Positions 19,292 to 32,100 of a stretch of DNA of 64,000 bases are shown piece by piece. Source of the stretch: Ascochyta rabiei. Taxonomy: Eukaryota > Ascomycota > Dothideomycetes > Pleosporales > Didymellaceae. The stretch lies in contig NC_082419.1 in assembly GCF_004011695.2 (NCBI RefSeq), positions 744,001-808,000 of the forward strand, given 5' to 3'. A program made the translations under genes and the position numbers. Below the pieces are notes generated by a model. The model was not told where the DNA came from. It saw nothing but the letters and a program-made list of their open reading frames with translations, and made no database searches. Position 1 is the first letter of the stretch, and every line of letters begins with the position of its first letter.

Positions 19292-22200
19292 ATGGACAGC
19301 AAAGGTCGGCAGTCGTCCACGTCCAAGTTTTTTGGGCGCCGACACAAGGACAAACCCAGCGGCAGTGAGACACGCCCGCCCGCAGCAGAGTCGCCGCCGG
19401 GGAGTGCCCATGGCTCGCAGTCGTCACGACACTCGCACCGCCACTCGAGCAGCCAGGCCTCTGCCGACCGCCCCGTGTCTCTGAGCGCAGAGGGCATCTT
19501 CGCCAAGGCCGGGCCCATCAGCAACTTCGACTACAACCAGACCGTCGAGCCGCACCACCTCAACAAGGGCGGCGGCGACTTCCACCAGTACCCCGTCTTC
19601 GACCCATCTGCCATGCCGCCGAGCAGCTACGACCGCGGAGGCGGCAGCAGCAGCAGCAGCAGAGATGGGCCGCCCCGCCCCCCGCCGCACGCAGGCACCA
19701 CCATGACCTCGCAGGGCCAGGACCGAGGCGTGAGCATCCAGCAATGGGGCGCCCGCGACAGCAACAGGCCCTCGAACGGCACCAACTCGTACTACGCCGC
19801 CGCTGACTCGTCCGCCTACACGCGCGCCTCGTCCGACCAGGCCTCGGTCTACTCCAACGACTCCCGCTCCCGCGGCAACAGCATCTACTACCCCAAGACA
19901 AACTCGCAGACCACCTTCTCCTCCATCGGCCTCGATTCGGGCAGTCTGCTGCCCATGGCCACCGCCACCCCGCGCGACTCGCACCGCCACAACCTGCTGC
20001 ACGCAGGTCAGTCTTCGCCCTTCGGCTCCAACGCAAACCTCGGCCAGAAAGGCTTCGACATCGAGCGCCCGCCAGACCATGTCGTCGAGAAGGAGTTTAT
20101 GAACCTGATGGTGAAGCGTGGGTGGAAGAGCTTGCCCGAGCAGGCGCGGCGCCAGATGGAGGCATACAAGATCGACAAAAAATGGACGCTCGTGTACCAG
20201 GACAAGCTGGCCGAGTTCAAGCACGAAGAGAAGAAGCGCCAGACGCAGCGCAATACCTACGGCGGCGCCAATCCAGACATTCTGATCCGCGCCGAGGAGG
20301 AGGGCTCGCCCGAGTGGTACGTCAAGAAGGTCATGGACAACTCCATCACCAACAAGCAGATGTCGAGTCTGGAGATTAGTCTGCGCACCCAGCCCATCGC
20401 CTGGGTCCGTGGCTTCATCGAGGCCCAGGGTCAGATTGCCCTGACCAACGTCTTGACCAAGATCAACCGCAGAAAAGGGACAGGCCCCGCACCTCCGCCG
20501 AGCGCCTTCAACCAGAAGACCGAGAACGATGTTGAGCGCGAATACGAGATCGTCAAGTGTCTGAAGGCGTTGATGAACAACAAATACGGTGCAGACAATG
20601 CCCTGAACCATCCCTCCATCATCCAGGCCTTGGCAGGTTCTTTGATTTCGTCTCGATTAAACACCAGGAAACTCGTGTCAGATGTTCTGACTTTCCTCTG
20701 TCACTGGGGAGAGGGTGGAGGCCACGAGAAAGTACTGAACGCACTCGATAACCTCAAGGCGCAGTATGGCGAGAACAGCCGCTTTGACGCTTGGATGCGC
20801 GTCGTTGAAGTTACAGTCGATGGTCGCGGCAAAATGGGATCTATGGTCGGCGCTTCAGACGAAGTTCGCAGCGGCGGCATCGGTGTGGAGAACTTGCTGA
20901 TGGAATATGCCATTGCGACACTGTTCTTCATCAACATGATCGTCGACGCTCCCAAGCGCGACTTGCAGCTCAGGATGCACATTCGAGCCCAGTTCACCGG
21001 CTGTGGCCTCAAGCGTATCTTCAAGAAGATGGAGGGCTTCCAGTACGATGTCATCGACAAGCAGATCGAGCAGTACATGGCCAACGAAGCCGTCGACTAC
21101 GAAGACTTCCTCGAGCGTGAGAACAGCTCCATAGTGGACAGTGTTGATGGCGGCGAGACCAAGGACCTTAACGATCCTTCTCAAATCGCCGACGCCATCA
21201 TGAACAAGGTTGGCGGCACTCGCGCGCAAGACTACTTCCTGTCTGCCATGCAGCATTTGCTGCTCATCCGAGACACCGAAAGCGAAGACCGCAACAGGAT
21301 GTTCCAGCTTGTAGATTCGATGCTGAGCTACGTGGCTATGGACCGCCGACTGCCAGACATGGATCTGAAGCAGAGCCTTAACTTCACTGTGCAGTCTTTG
21401 CTTGACAAGCTGTACACTGACGGCGAGGCCCGCCAAATTCGGGACGAGGCTAACGCGGCACGGCAAATTGCCGACTCTGCCATCGCTGAGCGCGATGAAG
21501 TCAAAGCAGAGCTGGAGCTGGGCGCAGATGGCCTGGTGCAGAAGTTGCAGAAGCAGGTGGCAGAACAACAACGCATCATTGATCTTCGCGGCAGGCAGGT
21601 TGAGCAGATGAAGGCTGAGCTTGCAGAGATGCAAAGGATTCGAGCGCAGGAGCTGCAGCGCAACGAGCTGGAGACACGTGAGCTGTATCTCATGCTCAGA
21701 GATGCCCAGGATGTCGCTGCTTCAGCATCCAAGAAAACCGGCAACGAGGGTCTAGGCGCCTCGGATCCTGCGCAGATGCAGGGCATCATGGATCGTGAGC
21801 GCCTTATGAACAGACTCGAGATCCAGCTCCAGCGTGCTAAAACACAGGCTACGCTTGAGGGCAAGACCCTTCAAATGCAGCCAAGTGAGAAGCTGAGGGA
21901 GCTTAGAGAGAAGATGGATGGTGCCATGGGCGAGATGCCAGAGGATTACGGCGACGGACTTCAGCCTAACTCGTTCGGTTCTGTACGAGCAAAGAGTGGC
22001 GTGCCTCGCAGGAAGCCCGTTCCTGGCGGAGCTGCCGGCGATGATGAGATCATGTACGATGTCAACGAGGATGATGAGGACGTGGTTATTGAGAAGCCGC
22101 GTCTTGTTCAGATGCACAAGCCAAAGCTCAGCGCCTCCGCAGCCAACGCACTCATGGGCGAGATTGCTTCCACTGTTCCAAAATACAGCGGCGACGAAGG

Positions 22201-24665
22201 AGAGGCCAATGGCGCCCCCACTGCATCGATACCACCTCCACCACCGCCGCCTCCCGGCGCTCTTGGTTTCCCTGCTGGTCCCCCTGGTGCTTCTGGAATA
22301 CCACCCCCTCCGCCACCACCTCCCGGTGCTCTTGGCTTCCCTGCTAACATACCTCCTCCGCCGCCTATGCCCGGCACTAATGCTAATATCCCTCCACCTC
22401 CGCCCCCACCTCCGCCCCCACCTCCGCCAGGCAAGCTTGGCTTTGGACCGCCAGGTATCCCACCGCCTCCGCCAATGCCCGGCGCTCCTCCGATGCCAGG
22501 CGATGGCAGCATGCCACCTCCACCACCCCCGCCGCCTATGCCTGGTATGAAGCGACCTGGCTTCCTCAACAAGGGCTCCTTCAACGCTGCGCCATCTATG
22601 GCCTTGTCAGGACCTCGGCCGAAGAAGAAGATGAAGGCTCTTCATTGGGACAAAGTCGACTCGCCGAGCTCGACTGTATGGGCCACTCACGGCCTCACTG
22701 CAGAAGAGAAGGAAGAGAAGTACCAGGAACTGTCCAAGAAGGGTGTACTCGATGAAGTCGAGAAGCTCTTCTTGGCTAAGGAGATCAAGGCAATCGGCAA
22801 GAAGAACTCAAAGAAAGAGGAGAAGAAACAGGTCATCTCCCGCGACCTCATGCACAACTTCCAGATCAGCATGGCGAAGTTCTCGTCGTACTCGGTTGAA
22901 GACTTGGTGCAGATGATCATCCACTGTGATACGAAAATCTTGGATGACAACGTTGTCATGGAGTTTTTGCAGAAGAACGATTTCTGCGACATTCCCGACA
23001 ACACCGCCAAGCTGATGGCGCCGTACTCGAAAGACTGGACTGGACCCAATGCTGGCGAAAGCAAGCGCGAGCAAGACCCTAACGAGCTCACACGAGAGGA
23101 TCAGATCTACCTGTACACGGCCTACGAACTTCACTTCTACTGGAAGAGCAGGATGAGGGCGCTCGCACTCACGCGCACGTACGAGCACGAGTATGATGAG
23201 ATATCGAACAAACTTCTCGAAATCTCGCGTGTTGCGGACAGTCTGAGGAGCTCGTCCAGCCTGATCAGTGTTTTGGGATTGATCCTGGACATCGGTAACT
23301 TCATGAACGACGCCAACAAGCAGGCCAATGGTTTCAAGCTTTCTACGCTGTCTCGACTGGGTATGCTGAAGGACGACAAGAACGAGTCTACTTTTGCCGA
23401 TGTGGTTGAGCGTATTGTGCGCAACCAGTATCCTGGCTGGGAAGGCTTCACCGACGAGATCAGTGGTGTCATCACGGCACAGAAGATCAACGTAGAGCAG
23501 CTGCAAACTGACGCGAAGAAGTACATCGACAACATAAAGAACATACAGATGTCGCTCGACGCAGGTAACCTCTCTGACCCGAGCAAGTTCCACCCCGAGG
23601 ACAAGGTCTCCATTATCGTGCAGCGAAGCATGAAGGAAGCCAGGAGAAAGGCAGAACAACTGCAAGTCTTCCTCGAGGATATGCAGAAGAGCTACGACGA
23701 CATCATGGCATTCTATGGCGAAGACCCTACCGACGACTCCTCGCGCCGCGATTTCTTCGCCAAGCTGGCCAACTTCGTTCAGGAGTGGAAGGTACGTTGC
23801 CTGTCAATCCAACACAATCTACACGCTAACCACACTACAGAAATCCAAAGAGAAGAACACCTCTCTCGAGGAGCAACACCGCCGCAACGAAATATCTATG
23901 CGTCGCAAACAACAGGCTGCCGGCCCCCTCTCCCCAGCCTCCACTTCCGACGACGGCGCACCCAAGTCTCCCGCTAGCACTGGAGCCATGGACGACCTCC
24001 TCCAGAAACTGCGGGCTGCGAAGCCCGAAGCGCGAGACCAACGCGATCGCCGCCGTCGTGCGCGCCTCAAGGACCGCCACCAGGTGCGCGTTGCGTCGGG
24101 GCAGCAGATCCCCGAAATCGGCGTCAACGTCGAAGACGACGGATCTGTCGTGGGAGAAGAGAGCGAAGGCAGTGCGGATCCAGCGAAGCTGCTCAGCCCA
24201 ACAAGCGAGACGAACGAGAGCGAGACAGTCTCGATAGGCACTGTCACGAGCCCAACAGCGCTGGGAGCAGATGTAGCAGACCGCGCGGCTGCCATGCTTG
24301 AGGGCCTGCAGAGACCTGACGCAATGAACAAGGACGGCAGCCTTTCCGTACGCCGACGACGCGAGTCTGCCGACTCGGAGCGCGAGCGGCGACGCAGACG
24401 CAGACAGCAAGCCACCAGCAAAGCGAGCGAGGACGGCGGGCTCATGAGCCCCAGCATTCCCGAGGAAAGAGAAATCGACGGCGCGAGCGACGCGGGCGGT
24501 AGCATCGCCGGCGACCGGCCTGGCACACGCGATGGCACCGCCGACGACCGACCCGTCACCCGCGGCAGCGACGACATGCCCACCACACCGACGACGGTCG
24601 TCGTACCGCCCAGCCCGGAGCAAAAGGGGCGGGATCTCCCCACGCCGCCCCCCGATGAGGCGTGA
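19292..24665 (+). CDS. Formin (Bni1/SepA-type actin nucleator)
   Basis: Two exons (19292-23791, 23841-24665; 49-bp intron, phase 0) give 1774 aa. Nucleates and elongates unbranched actin filaments downstream of Rho GTPases, for polarised tip growth, cables and septation (family knowledge). Layout: a Ser/Gly-rich disordered N-terminus (1-250); GTPase-binding/FH3 region (about 255-705, starting PPDHVVEKEFMNLMVKRGWK); coiled coil (about 710-840, RQIADSAIAERDEVKAELEL); polyproline FH1 (about 977-1085) for profilin-actin; FH2 (about 1107-1500, starting KKKMKALHWDKVD, with LGLILDIGNFMNDANKQANG and FKLSTLSRL); and a C-terminal DAD at about 1550-1580 (MDDLLQKLRAAKP then RRRRARLK), so it should be autoinhibited. 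A 190-residue disordered tail follows. The GTG-initiated frame upstream is ignored; the ATG at 19292 (MDSKGRQSS) is the start. As the only formin in view it is likely the SepA orthologue. Confidence 0.96.
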
Positions 24666-26054
24666 TGGCCGTTACAGTTGAATTGTTGTTATCAAGTCGT
24701 ACCCGAGGCCTGTTTGCGTTTGGGGCGTTGAACCATTGGACTTTGGAAGCCTGTAGTTTTTGATATGCTGCCTGTTGATGAGAGAAAGAAGGGAAGCAAG
24801 GGAGGATAAACCGTCTGACGTTTTCGCAAATACCCGTTCCGTTGCTTATTGGGACATAGACTCTCCATGTAATACAATACCTCTTCTTCTGTTTTTACCT
24901 TTACACTTTTTCTTTTGCTTCTTCTTCTTCTTCTTCTTCTTCTTCTTGGTGGCGCTGTAGAGGGCCGCCGCGGTGAATACGTCTTTCGCGCCCTACAAAG
25001 AAAGGCATGATGCGCTCCACCAGCGCCCAATCCAGGGCTGTCGTCGTGGGCGTTGCGGCGAGGCCGATGAGCGAGGCCGATGAGCGAGGCCGATGAGCGA
25101 GGTGCTTGTGCGCGGGGAGAGGTGGGAGGTGGGAGGTGCTGGGTGGTGGCTCCGCAGAGGAGGAAGGTTGTTGCCGAGAGGGTGGACGGGTGGGGGAGTG
25201 GTGGGTGTCTGGAGAGGGACGGCAATGTTTTAATTTTCTTTTCTTTTCTTTTCTTTTCTTTTCTTTTCTTTTCTTTTCTTTTCTTTTCTTTTCTTTTCTT
25301 TTCTTTTCTTTTCTATTCTTTTCTATTCTTTTGCGGTTGTTTGGCCGTTTTTGTTGGTTGGTTTGTTGGTTTGGTCTTGCTTTGTTTGGTGGAGAGGAGG
25401 TGGATTGACGGTGTAGGTGGTGTGGTGGGTATTGAGGTGCTGTGTACGCGCATGATGGGCTCCTGCATCGTTGGTCTGTTGCTTAGCGGGTACGTGGATA
25501 TGGAAGAAGTAGGGTTTGCAAGTGCACCTCAAGTCGCAATAAGATGAACAGATGAATGACTTGTTTCTCTCTACCTCTCCTTCTCTGGTCAACAACCGCA
25601 CCTACGAAACACAGACACAAACAGACGTACGTGACATGCTCGTACAGATACCACCCGCCAAGCACTCCACCCCGCACGAAAGGCATGCGTGCGCACGGGA
25701 CCCCGGCTCACCGGTACGCGCCAAGCACACCACAAACCCAGCGCGTCGGAGTGGACGCCGCCCTTTTTGTCGGCGGTGCGGCGTTGTGGCGGTCCGGTGA
25801 TGAGGGGCCGAGCATGGAGATGGAGATTCAAGCTCCGAGGGCGCAGCTGGGTTCGAAGTGTAGGTAGATGGCTGAGAAGGGGTTTGTGGGGGCTGTACAC
25901 TTGTGTGGTGTTGTTTTTTCTACTTTATGCGCAGTATCAATGGTGGGTCAGAGTGTTTGGTTGAGGGGGAGGAAAGGATGTGGCAGTGTAGTCGACTTTC
26001 CGATTGTATTTCTTGTATCTGGGAGATGTGGAAAACGACTCGTCCGTCGCAAGC
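24666..26054. other. Intergenic with several simple repeats
   Basis: About 1.4 kb between the convergent ends of formin and the next gene. It contains (CTT)n at 24918-24947, a 13-bp tandem repeat (GCGAGGCCGATGA x3) at about 25048-25099 and a long (TTTTC)n tract. A minus-strand frame at about 24910-25080 reads plausibly (TALDWALVERIMPFFVGRE) but has no start I can defend. Confidence 0.45.
25232..25331. repeat. (TTTTC)n pentanucleotide microsatellite
   Basis: About 16 copies of TTTTC, then two TTTTCTATTC-type variants, in the formin downstream region. Likely polymorphic. Confidence 0.95.
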
Positions 26055-26987
26055 TCAAACCGCTTCCTGGTGAACGACCGCCTGCGCTGCAAAGCTGCTC
26101 AACACCTTGTCGACCGCTGCCAGGCTCGTGGTGCGCATGTCCATCCGCCAGTTCGGGTGCTGGTGCGGCTTGACAGGCGTCTTGTCGTCGCTGGCGTCGT
26201 ACTGGTATAGCTCTAACCGCGGCCCGAAGAACAGCATGCCGTGGCCCTGGTCGACACGACCGATTACGCCGAGCAGGTCACTTAGCACGTCGCCGCGGAC
26301 AATCTCATTGTCTCGCGACCAGCGGTAGAACGTAGCAAGGTCGTCGAGCATAACGACGAGACCTGTGTGCGTGCGGTACTCGGACGTCCCGACCCCTTTG
26401 ACGCGCTGCTTGACGACAAAGGCGGCCATGTTGTGGAGGCCGATTGAGTGCCATGGTGCCTCATACGAGCAGTGGATGGTGGTTGCTTTGGTGGGGCGCT
26501 TCGGCTTCTTCAATGGAGGAGTATCGGGGTCAGAGTCAGGCTCATCGCTCTTTTTGAGCCTGAAATTTATGCCATAGTCTGAGAAGGGGCCCAAAGCTGC
26601 CGGCTCGACCAGATAGTCTTGAGATTCGGGATAGTGGCGCTGGAGCAGGGCATGGGCAAGGGCTTTGGCATGCTGCATGTGCGCGGACGTCTCGCTGATA
26701 GGGTGTGCATAGCTGGCGTGGTAGGCATCGTACAGCGTCTGGTCATCGACAGGCAGAGAAGATTTCTCCTCGGGTTCCGTCTCAGGTGGTGTTTCTGTCA
26801 CTGCATGAGGGCCTGTCGCTGGAGTGGTATGTGTAGTGTGCTCGACAGACGTCGACCGGGCGGGTTCCGGTATCTCAGTGGGTTGGTCTGGCTCGCTGTC
26901 GTAAGGACCAAAGAGGCTGTCACCGGCTCTCATGTCTGGGACAGCGTCGTTCGGACCCGTGTCTGTGGGAAGGGTGTGTGGTTCCAT
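26055..26987 (-). CDS. Hypothetical protein, 310 aa
   Basis: Single exon with an ATG at 26987. Not recognised. The first about 90 residues are Thr/Pro/Glu-rich and likely disordered. The middle has HAKALAHALLQRHYPESQ. A basic stretch LKKPKRPTKATT could be a nuclear signal. The C-terminal half looks folded: CSYEAPWHSIGLHNMAAFVV, TSEYRTHTGLVVMLDDLATF, and ends with WRMDMRTTSLAAVDKVLSSF. The frame is free of stops and opposite-strand frames lack similar quality. It is 289 bp upstream of the next minus-strand CDS stop... that is, both genes are co-oriented but separate transcripts. Function unknown. Confidence 0.72.
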   Translation of the reverse strand: MEPHTLPTDTGPNDAVPDMRAGDSLFGPYDSEPDQPTEIPEPARSTSVEHTTHTTPATGPHAVTETPPETEPEEKSSLPVDDQTLYDAYHASYAHPISETSAHMQHAKALAHALLQRHYPESQDYLVEPAALGPFSDYGINFRLKKSDEPDSDPDTPPLKKPKRPTKATTIHCSYEAPWHSIGLHNMAAFVVKQRVKGVGTSEYRTHTGLVVMLDDLATFYRWSRDNEIVRGDVLSDLLGVIGRVDQGHGMLFFGPRLELYQYDASDDKTPVKPHQHPNWRMDMRTTSLAAVDKVLSSFAAQAVVHQEAV

Positions 26988-27276
26988 GTCGCCAGCGGTG
27001 AGTGGAGTGGGTATGTGAAGGGTGTTTGCTCGAGTGGACTTGCAAGCTTAGGAGGGTGGTCGTGTGATGGATGCAAACGAGTAGACGGCGAGATGTCTAG
27101 AGGTACAAACACGGCGAGTACAGCTCCCTTGGCGCTGAAAGAGTCTGGTTGCCTCCTGAGGTGAATGCCTGCCGCAAACTCCAGGTGAAAGTGAGATTGG
27201 ACTCGTCCTTTTCTCGGCACTCTTCCACTCCGCTTATCCGTGGAATGACTGCGCTGTAAAGGAGGCTTGATAGCCC
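26988..27276. promoter_or_regulatory. Short intergenic between two minus-strand genes
   Basis: 289 bp holding the promoter of the hypothetical gene that starts at 26987 and the 3' end of the DUF2011-like gene. No distinct element recognised. Confidence 0.4.
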
Positions 27277-27862
27277 TCAATCCTGCATGCTTGTGTCTGC
27301 ATCGCCTGGTATCTGTTCAATCGAGGCCTCTGCTGTGCCTTCGCCCTCGACCTTCTTCGCCTGCGCCTTGGCCTTCTTCTTGACCTTCTTCTCCCTGTTA
27401 CGCCTGGTCCTCTTCTCGCGCTCGGCTTCTTCCTTCTCGGCGGCCAGCTTGGCCCTCTCGTCCTGCTTTTCCTTGTTGGCCTGCTTCTTCTTCCTCAGTG
27501 CAATGCGTGCCTTCTTGCCCTTGCGTGTTCGCTTGTGGTCCTTGTCTTGTACGGTGGCCAACACTGGGGGGTGTCCAACGAGGACTGCCTTCTTCATGCC
27601 GGCTGGTGTGAGGGTGCGCACCTTCCAGGGCAGGGCACAGGCGGGCCAGGGCAGTCGCGACAGCTCCAGCACGGTGTGCCCATCGATGGCAGAGGCCTGC
27701 AGCGCCAGCTCTTCGTCGCTGGTGGGCTCGTCGGCAAAGTAGTAGCTCTTGGGCTTCTTCAGCAAGAAGCCTGATCCGTCTCCCTTATCCAAGCCAGGCG
27801 AGGTGAGCCTGACTTTCGAGGTCGACGGGGCAGCGTTGGCTGGGGCGGCGAACAGGCGCAGT

Positions 27863-27893
<31 letters not shown>

Positions 27894-28170
27894 TCTGGAC
27901 TGCATCGGGGGCATCAGCAGCATCGTGCTCGGCGGTGGTGAAGGTGAATTCGGTAGCTATGCGCTGGCGCAGGAGGTCTTGGAGGTCTTGGATGTCTTGG
28001 AGGTCTTGGATGTCTCGAGCTGGCGTCGATGGCGGGGACTCGTGTGGCGATCGAAGGTCGTCGCGGCGCACCCTTGCTCGGCGATGCAGATTAGCGGGGC
28101 GCAGAGGAGATGAGTGGCATGAGCATGGCAATTACCGTTTGGCGCTAGACAGGTCGAAGATGGAAGTCAT
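27277..28170 (-). CDS. DUF2011-like fungal protein (probable nuclear/nucleolar)
   Basis: Exons 28136-28170 and 27277-28072 (complement) join in frame to 276 aa; intron 63 bp with CTAAT branch. The start MTSIFDLSSAKRVRRDDLRS and the block PWKVRTLTPAGMKKAVLVGH then KRTRKGKKARIALRKK match the fungal-only family I know as DUF2011; the name is from memory. The C-terminal third is a charged, Lys/Arg/Glu helix typical of nucleolar proteins. There is an internal heptad-like repeat DIQDLQDIQDLQDLL encoded by 12-15 bp tandem DNA at about 27970-28015, and an acidic run DEDEDEDEAE. Nuclear or nucleolar location is inference; function unknown. Confidence 0.78.
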
Positions 28171-29161
28171 AGCTGGGTGCGTCTGCAGTGCGGGTGCGTC
28201 TGCGTCTGGACTGGGAAGCGCAGTCTAGATGGTGAAAGGATGTCGGCGTCGGTCGTCGGTCGTCGTCGACGATATGCACGGGCTCATGTCAGAATCGTTC
28301 AATCGTTAGTCCCAGGCCGTGGCCACGAGGGCGGAAGCAGCCGCCGAGCAAGAGCAGCAGGGGTCCCGCCGGCTGGCGTAGCCGTGATGAAAACCGTGCG
28401 AGCCGCGGACAGGCGGTTGAGAAAAGATTGCACGCGGCGGTCCACATTGATGAATTCAATCAAAACGGTTACTAAGATGAATAAAACCTGGTAGTAATTT
28501 GAACAAAACCCGTTACTACGTTGAATAAAAAGGGGCGCTCCACGCTGAACGTCGACGATGATGAGAATGGCGGCACTGGTCGTCTTTGTGCATGGCGCTG
28601 GCGTCGACTCGGACTGACGGACTGGCGGGCTAGCCGCACGCAGCTGGGCCTCGGCCTGTTCCAGCGGTGGCGCAGTGGCGAAACGGGCGGGCGCATGGCA
28701 CGGCTGTCGACGACGCTCGTCCAGACCACCTCCGATGCCGAAGGAGCGCATTTGCCTTGTAGTCTTTTACCATGTTGTTGATGCTGCTGCTGTCTTAAGC
28801 GACATGGCGTGCCCACAACGGGCTAGCAGTGGATGCCCTGCCCTGTCATGCCTGCGTTCCGCGGACATCAGCACACACGCGGCCCCATCGTGGGCAGTGT
28901 GATTCGAGCTGACTTGCCCTTGACTGTTTATCGGTCTGTCGGTCTGTCGGTCTGTCAGTCTGTCTGTCGGTCTGTCTGTCAGTCAGTCTGTCAGTCCGTC
29001 TCTCGCTTTGTCCGTCTCTCTCTCCGTCCGTCCCTCTCTCCGTCCGTCCGTGTCTGTCTGCACCAGTCGTCGACGTCGTCCTTGTCTGTCTGCACCAGTC
29101 GTCGACATCGTCCTTGTCGTCACGTCACCCTCAGACCATGCCACGGTGAAGAGCGCGCACC
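28171..29161. other. Intergenic: divergent promoters, histidine kinase leader with tetranucleotide repeats
   Basis: About 990 bp between divergent genes. At 28445-28530 there are two copies of a degenerate motif (CGGTTACTAAGATGAATAAAA and CGTTACTACGTTGAATAAAA). A CTGT/CGGT-type tandem tract follows (28930-29060), then a duplicated GTCTGCACCAGTCGTCGAC at about 29053 and 29087. No ORF supported. Confidence 0.5.
28930..29060. repeat. TCTGTCGG/TCCGTCTC tandem microsatellite
   Basis: Imperfect tetranucleotide-based tract (TCGGTCTGTCGGTCTGTC ..., grading into CGTCCGTCCCTCTCTC) directly upstream of the histidine kinase ATG, likely in its 5' UTR. Confidence 0.9.
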
Positions 29162-32100
29162 ATGCCCATACTGTCCTGGCCCGAGGCGGCTCGAGAGCGC
29201 GACCTGCAGCGATACTACCGCCCATGGCTCGACGCGCAGAGCCTCGTCGACAGCTCCGTTGGCATCGGGGAGACGGGCCTTGCCCGCGCTGGCTACCAAC
29301 CCAAGGCCTCGCGCGACAAGAGCCTGACGGCCTTTGCCCAGCTCGCCGCCTTCCGCCTCGACGTGCGCCGCTGCATGGTGTCGCTGATCGACTCGAACCG
29401 CCAGTACATCCTCGCCGAAGCCACCAAGACGGTCTCGCTCTTCGCCCCGCAGGCTGAACACCCCGACGACGATGTCTGGCTGGGCAACGCTGTCCTGAAC
29501 AAGACCGACGCCGTCTGCTACCACACCTTCGCCTCGACCTACACCGCCAAGGAAGAGAACGGCGACACCACCACGGCCGAGTGCTTGGTGATCCCGGACT
29601 GCCGGTTGGATCCTCGCTTCGCCGACCGTGATTATGTGAAGAGCGAACCAGGGTAAACTCCGCCCAAACTGTCCTACTCAACCCTCGCTCAACTATCTAG
29701 GGTTCGATTCTACTGCGGCGTACCCATTATAACACGCGCCGGACACCGCATTGGTGGTACGCTCCTCCAATTCGCATTCCAAATGCCACTGCCACGCCAC
29801 TGCCATTGCTCTGCTGACACCGCTGCAGTCTACGCCGTCTCCGATGAACGCCCCCGCGATGGCATCAGCGCCGCAGATATGCGATTCATGCAGGATGTCG
29901 CCGCCGCCGTCATGGAGCACCTCGAGCTCGCAAAGGACAGCGACGACCGCATCAAGGGCGAGCGCATGGTGCGCGGATTGCAGCAGTTCATCGAGCGCTC
30001 CTCGGTCGCCGACATGCGCGACGAAGCCGGGCCCAGATTGTCCACCATGGAGCGCCAGACAGAGAACGCCCGGCTCCAGACCCTCGAGGAAGACGACGCC
30101 CCGGGCACCACCACCCCCTCGACTCACTCCAAGCACGCCCAGCGCAAGGCCCACACCGACTCCGACACGGCCCGCATCTTCCACAGAGCCGCCCGCATCA
30201 TGCGCCAGTCCACCATGGCCGACGGCGTTTGTTTTTTTGACACGTCTGCCGCTGGTATCAAGGGCGGTCTCTACGACGACGGAGACTCGGATGCTAGCAG
30301 CGACGACAGCGTTACGAACAACACCACCGACTTTGACACGGCCGACTCGGCCGCAACCACCAGACGCCGCCGCCGTCAAAAAGTCGCTTTCGCCATAGAC
30401 GCTGCTGACCAAAAAGCTGCTGCCTCGGAGGCAGACAGCAAGCCTTGCCCCGTCATCGGTCTTTCGCTGCGCCAGAGCACGGCCAACGCAACCCAAAAAG
30501 ACTTTGCCTTCAACGAAGCAGCCATGGAACGCTACATCCACCGTTATCCCTTTGGCAAGTTTTTCAACTACAACGAGGACGGTGCCGGCATCAACTCGAG
30601 CGACGAGAAGTCGGAGCGCTCCGAAACAGACCAGTCCGATCGCACCCAAACCTCGCCCACAGGCGCCCCCAGGAGGCGGAAGCGGAGAGAGCGATTCATC
30701 CCTACCGAGTTCCTCAAGGTGCTGCCCAACGTCCGGACGCTCATCTTCTTGCCCCTGTGGGACCCATCGTCGGAGCGTTGGGTCGCAGGAGGCTTCATCT
30801 GGACCACGCAAGCCGGGAGGCTGATGAGCCCGGAGAACGAGCTGCCCTACCTCCAGGCCTTTGGGAACAGCATCACAAGTGAAGTAGCACGCCTGAGCGC
30901 GCAGAAGGCGGATCGCGCCAAGACCACCTTCATTGCTTCCATCTCCCACGAGCTTCGGTCGCCCCTTCACGGCATCCTCGGGTCCGTCGAGTTCCTCCGC
31001 GACACAGTCGCCTCAGCGTACCAGGCCTCGTTGGTCTCTTCTATTGAGACCTGTGGCAAGACGCTGCTAGACACCATCGACCACGTCCTGGATCATGCAA
31101 AGATCAACAAGCTGCGTAACACGAGCGTACGCAAGAACAAGCGGGGCGCCGAAGGCCGAACGAGGAGGCTGCCATCCGATAACTCGATCCTTGGCGTCAC
31201 AGCCGACTTCGACCTGGCTCAGTTGGTCGAAGAAGTCTGCGATACCGTCTGCGCCGGACACACCTTCCGTCAAACCCACAGGACCAACGTAGTGGCAACA
31301 GACATCCACACGGAAACCATCGGCGTGAGCGGAGCAACAGGCGAAGACAACCCTACGGCCAAGGACGGCACACTTGTTGTTGGCAAAGACAACCGATCTG
31401 TCGTCGTCTCGCTGATCGTAGCGCCCTATGTCAGCTGGGCTGTCCGCTCACAGCCCGGTGCCTTGCGCAGAATCGTCATGAACCTCATCGGCAACGCTCT
31501 GAAGTATACCGACTCTGGCTTTGTGGCTCTCAATCTAGTCCAGTCCGGCAACACTGCGCACCACATCAACCTGTCCCTGACGGTGGAAGACTCCGGCCGC
31601 GGCATGTCTCCCGAGTTCCAGAAGACAAAGCTCTTCTCGCCCTTTAGCCAAGAAGATCCATTCGCATCTGGCACTGGACTGGGGCTCAGCATCGTCAAAC
31701 AGATTGTGGAATCTCTCAAGGGCGAAATCCACATAACGAGCACACTGAAGGTTGGTACGAAAATTCTTGTCACCTTGCAGCTGCCCGCCGGTCAGAGCGG
31801 GACTACAGTGCATAACCACAACCTTTTGCACGCTCCAGAAGCTCTCAAGGGAGCTTCTGTCAGCATCCTGTGTGAGTGTGACTCTATTGGTGGCGAGCGC
31901 GGTATGAAGGTCAAGGAGTCCATGCACAACGCCTGTCAAGGCTTCAACATGGATATCCTAGATATTTACGACCCCAACCTGTCGAACAAAAAGGTCGATT
32001 TCCTCTTGACTGATGCACCATCTCTCGATCGACTGCTCCAGGAGTCGAGTTCCAGCTGGGTCAATGAGTCGCCCCTTACCGTGGTCTGTGTCTGCACAGA

